A stretch of 64,000 nucleotides of DNA from Acidimicrobiaceae bacterium. Its GTDB lineage: Bacteria > Actinomycetota > Acidimicrobiia > Acidimicrobiales > Bog-793. The notes beneath the pieces were generated by a model. That model was given only the letters and a program-made list of their open reading frames with translations. It was not told the DNA's origin and did no database searches. Position numbers and translations under genes: made by a program. The stretch spans positions 54,081 to 118,080 of the forward strand of contig PLKG01000098.1 in the NCBI GenBank assembly GCA_003140595.1, written 5' to 3'. This document shows positions 49,241 through 58,183 of the stretch, piece after piece (position 1 is the first letter of the stretch; each line of letters starts with the position of its first letter).

Positions 49241-51759
49241 CACTCGATCGCCTGGTGTGCCATTGCCGTCGGCTCACGACCGGCGAAGAGCCAACCAACG
49301 ACTGCCGCGAACGCCGGCATGCCGAGGAGGATGAGGAGGAGGTCCGCGACGGGAATGTTCCCGAGCGCGGCGATCCCCCCGTTCAGCGAGTTGCTCCGCA
49401 GCCAACCGATCATGCCGACGTAACCGCCCACCACCCCGAGAAGTGCACCGAGAAAGCCGAGCGCGCCAGCCGTCACTGCCGTCAGCGTGCGCCGCGTGTA
49501 ACTGGATGCACCTGTCGCCGCGAGCGTGCGGAGGTCGCTCGCCGTCTCGCTGCGAACGAGCCCGACCGACATCCCAAGCACACCGAGCGCGATGACGATC
49601 CCGAAGATCGTCGCCCAGCCGGTGACGGCGGACGAGCTCGGCTGGTCGTTCTTCGACTCGACCGAGAGCTGCGTCGTCGATGCGGTGAGCTCCGCGCTGC
49701 TGATCTGGGCGGCGGTGAAGGGCTGGGTCCCAAGGACCAGCCAGCCGGACGTCGTCGTCTGGATGTGGAACTCGGCCATCGCGTGCTCGGTGATCACGGT
49801 GTTGGGTGCGGAAGTCCCCATAGGCAGCGCTCCTACCTCCTGAATAACCGGGTGCGCGAGGGATCCACCAGCGGCTCCTCCATTCGGACCATTCCCGACG
49901 CCGTAGCTGAGTTGGAGGCCCGAGACGCCAGAAAGGCCAGGCCGCGAGCTCAAGATGTCCGCGTTCGGATCGATCTCGGACTGTTTGATCCCGAAGGCTT
50001 TGAGGAGCTGCGGCGTTGCGACGTAGATCTGTCCGTTCCAGTTGCGACCTCCCTGTGTCCCGTTCAATCCGGCGTCCGGCGTCTCAAGGGCGATCAGCTG
50101 TGCGCCGAGCCCTCTCGCGATCTGCTCGGCACGCGCTGCGAGCTGAGCGGGACTTGCGGTCTCCACCGGATGGTTCTTGACCGGAACGAGTTGACCGCTG
50201 GCATTGCGCTTCACAATCGGCTGACCCTGCGGCGGCAGGCTCGCATGAAGTGCAAGCTCGTTCGACGCCAGGTTGGGGCCGGCGTAGTCGAGGACGTTGC
50301 CGTAGCGGGCGGCGGCAGCGAGCATGACGATCACCGCCACGAGCACCCCGACACTGATCGCCGCGAGCGCGGAGCCCGAGCGCGCCCGATACCGGGCGAG
50401 ATCGCGCAGCGCGAGCCGGGTCGCGATCGGCGCACGGCGGCCGAGGCGCGCAGTCAACGACAGGAAGAACGGCGCGAGCAGGATGAGTCCGGGGATCAGG
50501 AGAACAATGCCGAACACCAGCTCTGGAGCCCCGCCACTTCCATTCCCGTGGTTCGTGCCACCGGAGTAACCAAGTAGGAGGAACGCGAGGACGAGCAAGA
50601 CGATGCCTGGGAGCGCGGACCGGTGGATCTGACGAGGAAGCGCCGGTCGGCCCGACAGTGCCTGCACGATAGGCACCTTGGTGATCGCCCGCGCCGGACG
50701 GGACGCCGCGAAGAACGCCGCAACGACGGCAAGCACCATCGCGGCGACGACCGTGGTCCACGACAGCGCGAGCGCCCCGATGACATGGTGCGAGCTTTGC
50801 TCGAGACTCGGTCGGTAGGCGAGCCAGACAACGAGCCCGAGGACGAAGCCGAGGATCGCGCCGACGACACCGACGATCGTACCGTTTGCTCGCACAACGA
50901 GCCGGACGTGTCGGTCCGTCGCTCCGGTCGATTCGAGCATCCCGATCGAGCGGAGTCGGCGCTGAGCAAGCACGGTGAAGCCACCGACCGAGACCAGCGC
51001 GATGAGCAGCATGCCGAGCACGAGCGCGGCGAGCGAGATCGTCTCGGGGTTGAGCGGGTTCGACTGCGCGACTGATGTCGGGGTCTCCACCTGATAGCCC
51101 TTGCCGAACGAGCTCAGCGACGCGCCTGGCGCGTCGAACAACGCCGTGATCCCCGTGGGATTCTTCACCTGTCCAGGTGCGAGGAGCGCGAACTCGCTGA
51201 GGAGGCTCTGGGGGTTCTCGACGATGCCGACGACCTTGCGCTTGACACCACCGACGAGCCAGCTGCCGTCGACCGTGAGGTGGAAGTCGGAGGCGAGGCT
51301 GTTTGTGACCGCGACCTCGCTCGCGCCCGACGGGAAGCGCCCGGAGACGAGCGAGAGCATCGGGCCGCCAAAGGGTCCGTGCGGGTCCTGTGCACGAAGC
51401 TGATAGGTGTTGATCGATCCCGGGATCGACAGCGTCTCGTTCTCGATCACCTCGACGCGGCCAAAGCGGTGCTCGAGGTTCGCGATGACGCTGGTGGTGT
51501 GCGCGTCGTAAGTCGTGAAGGACACGGAGTCCTGCGCCGTGCCGAAGCCGGAGTTGTTCGGCGGTGGCGTATTCGTTGCAACGGCCGAACCCACGATCGT
51601 CGCCGTTACCGCGACCGTGATGAGGGCGAGGATCAGGTACTGCTGACGCCACTCGCGCCGGAAGAGCCGCCAGGCCCAACGGACGACGGCTCGCCGGGCG
51701 GGCGCTCCGCCGTCGGCCGGGCGGGCGTTGGCGAGGGGAGAGAGGACGGCGGTGCTCAT
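49240..51759 (-). CDS. FtsX-like ABC transporter permease
   Basis: 839 aa; repeated FtsX-like TM regions (LAALVLGMLLIALVSVGGFTVLAQRRLRSIGMLESTGATDRHVRLVV). Confidence 0.9.
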   Translation of the reverse strand: MSTAVLSPLANARPADGGAPARRAVVRWAWRLFRREWRQQYLILALITVAVTATIVGSAVATNTPPPNNSGFGTAQDSVSFTTYDAHTTSVIANLEHRFGRVEVIENETLSIPGSINTYQLRAQDPHGPFGGPMLSLVSGRFPSGASEVAVTNSLASDFHLTVDGSWLVGGVKRKVVGIVENPQSLLSEFALLAPGQVKNPTGITALFDAPGASLSSFGKGYQVETPTSVAQSNPLNPETISLAALVLGMLLIALVSVGGFTVLAQRRLRSIGMLESTGATDRHVRLVVRANGTIVGVVGAILGFVLGLVVWLAYRPSLEQSSHHVIGALALSWTTVVAAMVLAVVAAFFAASRPARAITKVPIVQALSGRPALPRQIHRSALPGIVLLVLAFLLLGYSGGTNHGNGSGGAPELVFGIVLLIPGLILLAPFFLSLTARLGRRAPIATRLALRDLARYRARSGSALAAISVGVLVAVIVMLAAAARYGNVLDYAGPNLASNELALHASLPPQGQPIVKRNASGQLVPVKNHPVETASPAQLAARAEQIARGLGAQLIALETPDAGLNGTQGGRNWNGQIYVATPQLLKAFGIKQSEIDPNADILSSRPGLSGVSGLQLSYGVGNGPNGGAAGGSLAHPVIQEVGALPMGTSAPNTVITEHAMAEFHIQTTTSGWLVLGTQPFTAAQISSAELTASTTQLSVESKNDQPSSSAVTGWATIFGIVIALGVLGMSVGLVRSETASDLRTLAATGASSYTRRTLTAVTAGALGFLGALLGVVGGYVGMIGWLRSNSLNGGIAALGNIPVADLLLILLGMPAFAAVVGWLFAGREPTAMAHQAIE

Positions 51760-52511
51760 CGTGACTCCTTCAGGGTCTCGTGCCCGGCCATCCCATCACC
51801 GGCGGACGGAGTCATGAGCACGTCGGGAGCAGCGGGTGCGTCGGGGTCGACGATGCGGCCGTCGCGGAGGAAGACCACCCGGTCGGCCCGCGACGCGAGG
51901 TTGGCGTCGTGGGTGACGACGACCGCGGCGATCCCGCGCTCACACGCGTCGCGGATCATCGCCATCACGGCTTCACCGTTGGTCGAGTCGAGGGCGCCCG
52001 ACGGCTCGTCGGCGAGGAGGAGGTGACGCTCGCCGACGACGGCCCGGGCAATCGCGACACGCTGGCGCTCGCCGCCGGAGAGCTGGTCGGGGTAGCGGTC
52101 TGCGCAGTCGGCAAGCCCGAGTTGCTCGAGGGCGGCAATGCCCGCGGTGCGCGCCTTTCGCGCCAGGATGCCGTCGAGCTCCAAGGGCAACGCGACGTTC
52201 TCGGCGGCGGTCAGACCAGGCAGGAGGTTGAAGTCCTGGAAGACGTAGCCGATCGTCCGGCGGCGCAGCCGTGCCTTGTCGTTGCGGGACAGGCGCGAGA
52301 GGGAGGCGCCCGAGATCCGCACCTCGCCGCTCGTCGGCTCTTCTAGGCTCCCGGCGATGGTGAGGAGCGTCGACTTCCCCGATCCGGATGGTCCCATCAC
52401 CGCCACGAGGTGCCCCCCGTCGACCGAGAGGTCGATGTCGGCGAGCGCGTGAACTTCCGTCGCGCCCTCGCCGTAGGACTTCGAGATGTCGCGGAGTTCG
52501 AGGAGACTCAT
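51756..52511 (-). CDS. ABC transporter ATP-binding protein (LolD/MacB type), copy 1
   Basis: Walker A GPSGSGKST, signature LSGGERQRVAIARA, Walker B LLLADEPSGALD; ATGA coupling with ftsX. Confidence 0.95.
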   Translation of the reverse strand: MSLLELRDISKSYGEGATEVHALADIDLSVDGGHLVAVMGPSGSGKSTLLTIAGSLEEPTSGEVRISGASLSRLSRNDKARLRRRTIGYVFQDFNLLPGLTAAENVALPLELDGILARKARTAGIAALEQLGLADCADRYPDQLSGGERQRVAIARAVVGERHLLLADEPSGALDSTNGEAVMAMIRDACERGIAAVVVTHDANLASRADRVVFLRDGRIVDPDAPAAPDVLMTPSAGDGMAGHETLKESR

Positions 52512-52571
52512 CTGCGCCGACCGTCCTTTGCCGGAGGTCCGGCGTCGATGTTAGGTAAGACACCTGGAGAC

Positions 52572-52582
52572 ATACTGCGTAT
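52572..52582. promoter_or_regulatory. Candidate PadR operator 1
   Basis: ATACTGCGTAT inside ACATACtgcGTATCCTA, 61-71 nt upstream of the copy 1 ATPase start. Confidence 0.6.
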
Positions 52583-52645
52583 CCTATTGAGATGAGTACG
52601 GATGTCAAGGGTCTTGTTCGTCGGTCAGGGTCGAAACCGATCGGG

Positions 52646-53380
52646 CTATTGGCGGGGGCTCGGTTCGGGGAGGTCCGCGACCAACGACTCGGGAGTTGGC
52701 GGCGGAACCGTCTGATCCACGATCCAGCCGTCCCGGATGAAGACGACGCGATCCGCCCACGACGCGAGCTGCGCGTCGTGGGTCACAACGACCGCAGCGA
52801 CGCCGCGGCGGCAAGCAGCAAGGATCATGCGCATCACGGCCTCGCCGTTCGATGAGTCGAGCGCGCCCGACGGCTCGTCGGCGAGCAACAGGAACCGGTC
52901 GCCCACGATCGCCCGCGCGATCGCGACCCGCTGACGTTCGCCACCGGAGAGCTCGTCGGGGTAGTGAGTTGCGCGATCCGCGAGACCGAGCTCTTCGAGC
53001 GCGGTCATAGCTGCGAGATGCGCCTTCTTCGCCGAGAGGCCGTCGAGCTCGAGCGGCAACGAAACGTTCTCCGCGGCGGTGAGCCCGGCGAGGAGATTGA
53101 AGTCCTGGAACACGTAGCCGACAGTCCGACGGCGAAGCCGCGCCTTGTCGTTTCGCGACATCGACGACAGCGCATCGCCGTTGATCACGACCTCGCCGCT
53201 CGTCGGCTCTTCGAGACTGCCGGCGATCGTGAGCAGCGTCGACTTCCCCGAGCCTGACGGCCCCATCACCGCGACAAACGAGCCACGCTCGACGGCGAAG
53301 TCGACTTCGGAGAGCGCGTGCACCTCGGTGGCGCCGGCTCCGTAGCTCTTCGAGACCCGGCGCAGCTCGAGATAGCTCAT
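52646..53380 (-). CDS. ABC transporter ATP-binding protein (LolD/MacB type), copy 2
   Basis: MSYLELRRVSKSYGAGATEVHALSEVDF...; very similar to copy 1 along its length; ATGA overlap with padR. Confidence 0.95.
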   Translation of the reverse strand: MSYLELRRVSKSYGAGATEVHALSEVDFAVERGSFVAVMGPSGSGKSTLLTIAGSLEEPTSGEVVINGDALSSMSRNDKARLRRRTVGYVFQDFNLLAGLTAAENVSLPLELDGLSAKKAHLAAMTALEELGLADRATHYPDELSGGERQRVAIARAIVGDRFLLLADEPSGALDSSNGEAVMRMILAACRRGVAAVVVTHDAQLASWADRVVFIRDGWIVDQTVPPPTPESLVADLPEPSPRQ

Positions 53381-53955
53381 CGCCGGGCGACCAACCTCCG
53401 CCGGATGATCGGGCCCGGTTTCGCCGAGGGAGCCTCGAGCACGGCGCGTTTCAACCGACCCTCGGCGGTGTCGAGCCATCGCACGACCGAGTCGAGCCGG
53501 AAGAGCTCGGCGTCGACCACGAGGGCAAAGGGCATGTCGGACTCGGCCTCGTCCTCCTTGAGCCGCGTCCACTGCTGCATCAGCTCGACGAGATACCGGC
53601 GATGGACCTGGATCACGTCGTGGACCGAGACGCCAGGGACGTGAAGGGCAGCCAGCACTTTGATCACGAGCTCGTCACGGGGCGGCTCGATCGTGTCCGG
53701 TGGCGTGTTCAGCCACGTGTCGAGCTCTTTGCGACCGGCCTCGGTGATACGGAACACCTTTTGCGGCCCGGCTTCCTCCCCGCGGTCGTCGGACTCGATC
53801 AGCTCGTCGCGTTCAAGGCGCTGGAGCGTCGTGTACACCTGTCCGACATTGAGGGGCCACACATCTCCGGTGCTCTTCTCGAACTCCTGGCGCAGTTGCA
53901 GGCCGTACTTGGGACCTTCGCTCAAGAACGCGAGCAGCGCGTGGCGGACGCTCAT
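53377..53955 (-). CDS. PadR family transcriptional regulator
   Basis: MSVRHALLAFLSEGPKYGLQLRQEFEKSTGDVWPLNVGQVYTTLQRLERDELIES. Confidence 0.93.
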   Translation of the reverse strand: MSVRHALLAFLSEGPKYGLQLRQEFEKSTGDVWPLNVGQVYTTLQRLERDELIESDDRGEEAGPQKVFRITEAGRKELDTWLNTPPDTIEPPRDELVIKVLAALHVPGVSVHDVIQVHRRYLVELMQQWTRLKEDEAESDMPFALVVDAELFRLDSVVRWLDTAEGRLKRAVLEAPSAKPGPIIRRRLVARR

Positions 53956-53985
53956 CTTGCTGCGCGCTTAGATCTGATTCGTAAC

Positions 53986-53996
53986 ATACGCAGTAT
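53986..53996. promoter_or_regulatory. Candidate PadR operator 2
   Basis: ATACGCAGTAT (exact reverse complement of operator 1) inside ACATACgcaGTATCCTA, 31-41 nt upstream of padR. Confidence 0.65.
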
Positions 53997-54186
53997 CCTA
54001 CGGTCGCCGAACCTGGAGGTCAACGGAGCAGCGGAGCTGCACGAAGATCTGCGGCTGGGACCCAGAACACCGTCGATCCAGAGCTCGACAAGCGTGTCTG
54101 CCGCGCCAACGGGCGGCACGGACAGGCCGGTCTCGTGGTGCGCGGATGGAATCATTCGGAGCACGGAACGAGGTTGCCCTCGCGCC

Positions 54187-54492
54187 CTACTGCCCTCCGA
54201 CGACCATGAGCTGGTTCTTGTTGTTGACGCGGAAAAAGAACAGGAGCGGCACGGGGGTCGGTCGATACGAGCGCAATCCGGGTCATCCGCCCGGGCTGGT
54301 AGTCGCCCCGGGGCGGCACCAGAGCGAGAGCGGCTCGACACCTGGTGGGGTGACCTCAACCCAGCGCTCACCCTCCCCGAACGGGACGTCCGCGGTTAGG
54401 GAGAAGCCCAGGGTCTCGGTGTATAAGGCGATGGCTGCATCTTGGTCGGACACCGCGACCAGTACTCGGCCCACCTGCATGAGCTTCGGCAC
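54187..54492 (-). pseudogene. VOC/glyoxalase-like gene, frameshifted with internal loss
   Basis: N-terminus MPKLMQVGRVLVAVSDQDAAIALYTETLGFSLTADVPFGEGERWVEVTPPG ends early; C-terminus VPLLFFFRVNNKNQLMVVGGQ* lies in another frame. Confidence 0.6.
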
Positions 54493-54603
54493 GTTGTCTC
54501 CTATCTGAACGGTTCAAGATCATGACGGACGTGTCGCGGGAAACTCATCGCTCCTCTAAAGGCACCGTCACAGGTCTCGCCGAATGCTCCCTAGGGTCGT
54601 CGC

Positions 54604-55380
54604 ATGGCTGACTTCATTGGTGTTGATCTCTGTGGAGCTCAGTTCGAGCGTGTCGACCTCAGCGGCGCGAAGTTCCGCACCGTCGACCTGAGCGACGCCC
54701 GGTTCCGCGCCGTCGACCTGAGCAGGGTCGTGATGCGGAGCGTGGACCTAGTCGACGTCGACATCCACGGCGAGATCCAAAATCTGACGATCAATGGCGT
54801 CGATATCGGGCCCCTGGTCGACGCCGAGCTCAACAGGCGGTATCCCCTCCGGTCCAAGATGCGCCCGACAGACCCAGCAGGCTTCCGGGAGGCGTGGGGC
54901 ATCCTCGCGCGGCTCTGGGGCGAGACCGTCGAACGGGCCCGCCGCCTGCAACCTGAACTGCTGCACGAGTCGGTCGACGGCGAGTGGTCATTCATCGAGA
55001 CGCTGCGCCATCTCGTCTTTGCCACCGACTCCTGGATCACACGGGCGATCCTCGGTGATCCGTCGCCGTGGGACCCTTTGGACCTGCCGTGGGACGAGAT
55101 GCCCGACACGCCGGAGGTGCCCCGCGACCGCGACGCACGACCCTCGCTCGAGGTCGTGCTCGAGCTGCGCCATCGCCGAATGGCCACCGTGCGCCAGGTC
55201 ATCGAAGGTCTTACGGTCGCGACACTCGACGGCGACACCGAACCAGTCGAGGGACCGGGCTGGCCGCAGCCCCGCAGCTACCCAGTGCGCAAGTGCCTGC
55301 TCATCATCCTCAACGAAGAGTGGGAACACCGGCTGTACGCCGAGCGGGACCTGGATGCCCTGGAAGCGCGCAGTCCGTAG
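54604..55380 (+). CDS. Pentapeptide-repeat N-terminus fused to DinB-like domain
   Basis: ADFIGVDLCGAQFERVDLSGAKFRTVDLSDARFRAVDLS repeats followed by DinB-like ESVDGEWSFIETLRHLVFATDSWITRAILG...LLIILNEEWEHRLYAERDLDAL. Confidence 0.85.
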   Translation: MADFIGVDLCGAQFERVDLSGAKFRTVDLSDARFRAVDLSRVVMRSVDLVDVDIHGEIQNLTINGVDIGPLVDAELNRRYPLRSKMRPTDPAGFREAWGILARLWGETVERARRLQPELLHESVDGEWSFIETLRHLVFATDSWITRAILGDPSPWDPLDLPWDEMPDTPEVPRDRDARPSLEVVLELRHRRMATVRQVIEGLTVATLDGDTEPVEGPGWPQPRSYPVRKCLLIILNEEWEHRLYAERDLDALEARSP

Positions 55381-55585
55381 TGGGGACGCCGGCCGACCTC
55401 TCAGGGCCCTGCCTTGTCGGATCACTGGTCACAACCGAACCTTCCAGCTGAGCTGGTGCCGGGGGCCCGGGTTGATACAGAACCGCACACCGAATACCGA
55501 CTCGTGCCCTTTGTCGGGACATGCAGATCGAGACGGTTCCGCGAAGTGACAGTCACCGGCCAGTCTCCCCGGGACTCAGTGTGTC

Positions 55586-56770
55586 CTAAGCGTCTCTCGT
55601 CATCATCCGCCATGCTCCGAGAACCGTCCAACCCACGAGCCACGCGACGATGACCAAGGCGGCCCAGGTGACCGACTCCGGCACCAGCAAGGGATTCCCC
55701 TGTCCGCCACCCGGACCGCCGCCACCTCCTCCGAACACGGGAAGGCCCCCCGGTGTCAAGTGGGCCATGGCAACGCCGACAATCGAACGCTGCAGGTTCA
55801 ACAGGTGGGCGATTCGTGCTCGGGAGAATAGGGGCGTGAGGATGATCTCGAGCACGATCATCAATATCACCGGGACGGTTCTCTGCCCGAGCAGCGATGC
55901 GAGTCCGAGTCCGACAATGAACCCGATGACTGCCTCGAGCTCTATCCACAGCCCCGTTCTGATCATCAAGGAATCCGACGGGTAGAGAAAGTCGCTGGAG
56001 TAATTCGTATAGTTCTGCCGCGCGATCAGGATGGCGGCGGCTTTGAGTTGGGCGGGCGTAACGGTGGCCTGCCCGGGACCCTGAGACCCGGGAGCTGCCT
56101 TGACGATCGGGCCGTTGGGGCCGCACGGAACGCTGTTGATTGCCGCGGGGACCGGAGAAGACGGTCCGGTGAAGAAGCCGAAGTCGCAGATGACCTGTTT
56201 CGGATGGTCCCCCGCCCAGTTCTCGAATGCAGAGCGGGAAAGCCCGGCTGGCACGTTCGTGCCGTCGTAGTTCAGTCTCGTCGGAGCCGCGAAGACGCAC
56301 ACCGAGCACACGATGATGAACCCGGCCGCCACCAAGGGCATGACGATGGCAAGGCCAGCGGGGATCCGGGCTAGGTAAAGGGCCAAACGCGAGCGGCCCG
56401 TCACGACCAGGTGGCGGAACATCCCTTCGGTGAGGTCGACCGAGCCTGCCGTGCAGCCCAACGTTGCGGCGACGATGAAGCCGAACACGTAAAGCACGCC
56501 CGCGCAAAGGCTCGTGTAGATGTCGTAGCCGCCGGCCGGCCCGTAGGACTTCGGAGCGATGGCATGTGCGAGCAGCCGCACGACGAGGAAGACGGTGGGG
56601 ATTCCGATGTTCACCACGATTAGGGCGATCATGAGCCCGCGCCGCTTGCGCAACTCCATGATTCTCGTGGCGATCATTGAGCCGGTGGGTATCGGTGAGC
56701 CCCGACGGTCACGCACGGCGTCTGCCGGCACAGTTGCCACGCTCGCGGTTGGCAGTGCAGGTGTCCTCAT
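55586..56770 (-). CDS. ABC-2 type transporter permease
   Basis: TM-rich, IATRIMELRKRRGLMIALIVVN...; ATGA coupling to the ATPase gene. Confidence 0.8.
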   Translation of the reverse strand: MRTPALPTASVATVPADAVRDRRGSPIPTGSMIATRIMELRKRRGLMIALIVVNIGIPTVFLVVRLLAHAIAPKSYGPAGGYDIYTSLCAGVLYVFGFIVAATLGCTAGSVDLTEGMFRHLVVTGRSRLALYLARIPAGLAIVMPLVAAGFIIVCSVCVFAAPTRLNYDGTNVPAGLSRSAFENWAGDHPKQVICDFGFFTGPSSPVPAAINSVPCGPNGPIVKAAPGSQGPGQATVTPAQLKAAAILIARQNYTNYSSDFLYPSDSLMIRTGLWIELEAVIGFIVGLGLASLLGQRTVPVILMIVLEIILTPLFSRARIAHLLNLQRSIVGVAMAHLTPGGLPVFGGGGGGPGGGQGNPLLVPESVTWAALVIVAWLVGWTVLGAWRMMTRDA

Positions 56771-57813
56771 TCCTGGGCCCCCAGCCGACTCGTAACCTGC
56801 AGGAACCACGATTCGAGCGACGCCTGGATCTCCTGAAGCCGATACACCGAGATACCGCCGGCCACTAGGACACGGTTGATCTCGGCGATGACATCGCGCG
56901 TCGTCCCGGCCGGCAAGCTGATGCCGAGGCCCAGAGACCCGACTTCGATGTTGGCCCCGATGCGGGTGGCGTCGATGAGACTCCGGGCTCGATCAGGCTC
57001 GGAGCATTCGACCTGGAGTGCAAGGCTTGCTCCCGCCAGCAATTCCGAGATCGGTCCCTGCCGAACCACCTTGCCCCGGTCCACGATCGCAACGGCATCA
57101 CAGGTCCTCTCGACCTCGTCGAGGAGATGGGAGGACAGCACAACCGTGCGGCCCTCGGCCACGAGCGAGATGATCATCTCTCGCATGTCGGCCATGCCCG
57201 CCGGGTCGAGACCGTTCATGGGCTCATCCAAGATGAGCAGTTGGGGGTCCCCGATCAGACACGCGGCGACGCCGAGACGTTGGCGCATGCCCATCGAGTA
57301 CTTCGACACCTTGTCATCGGCGCGGTGAAGTATGCCGACGCGCTCGAGAGCCGGTCTGATGCGATCGCGGGCGCCTGGTCCGCGAGCCGCAGCGAGGATC
57401 TGGAGGTTCTGCCTGCCCGTCAGATGGCCGTGGAACCGAGGTTCGTCGACAATGGCGCCGACTCGCGCCAGTGCCAGATCGCGATGCTTGGGGACCGGGT
57501 ATCCGAGAAGAGACATGGTGCCGGCGTCAGCGTGCGTCAGCCCCAACAGCACTCGAATCAAGGTGGTCTTGCCGGCGCCGTTGGGACCGAGGTAGCCGAA
57601 CGCGCATCCTCTCGGGACGAGAAGCTCGACATTGTTCACCGCCACGTTCTCGCCGAATTGCTTGGTCAGCCCGTGGGTCTCTACGGCCCAGCGACTCTCG
57701 GTTTGATGCTCGAAGGTGTCAGGGTCGGTAACGGTGCTCGTTTGTTGTCCTTTCCGCGATCGTCGCGCTGACGGGCTGCACCCTAACGGGGTCGCCCGCG
57801 TTTGTCCCGACAC
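56767..57813 (-). CDS. ABC-2 type transporter ATP-binding protein
   Basis: GPNGAGKTTLIRVLLGL; KYSMGMRQRLGVAACLIGDPQLLILDEPMNGLDPAGM. Confidence 0.93.
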   Translation of the reverse strand: MSGQTRATPLGCSPSARRSRKGQQTSTVTDPDTFEHQTESRWAVETHGLTKQFGENVAVNNVELLVPRGCAFGYLGPNGAGKTTLIRVLLGLTHADAGTMSLLGYPVPKHRDLALARVGAIVDEPRFHGHLTGRQNLQILAAARGPGARDRIRPALERVGILHRADDKVSKYSMGMRQRLGVAACLIGDPQLLILDEPMNGLDPAGMADMREMIISLVAEGRTVVLSSHLLDEVERTCDAVAIVDRGKVVRQGPISELLAGASLALQVECSEPDRARSLIDATRIGANIEVGSLGLGISLPAGTTRDVIAEINRVLVAGGISVYRLQEIQASLESWFLQVTSRLGAQE

Positions 57814-58183
57814 CTAACCGAGGAAAAGTCGCTGGGCGGAGGTCTTTGCATCCTCCATTGTCACGACACTCGTGATGTGTGGCAATCAGGGATGACCCTG
57901 ACCCTTCCCCTACTCGAGAATTCGCTCGCGACGAAATGGCTGGGCCGCTCGGGATCCGGACGAGGCACCACATGGTCGCGCTGACACCTTCGCGCTCTCG
58001 GAGGGGGGCACGAACAGATTGCCGCACCTATATCGACCACCGGTACCGAGGTGGGCGTACCGATCAGACAGGGTTCCGGTGATCCGCCCGACAGGCGCTC
58101 CCGCCGATCATCTGCTCTGTCGGCTCGACGGCAACGACAGACGAGCGTGGCGCAGATCAGCTATCTCTGTAGCCTCGGGTTCC

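Noticed and set aside
49255-50577. 440-aa plus-strand ORF opposite ftsX
   Set aside because: Arg/Asp-rich antisense reading of the permease; no coherent domain.
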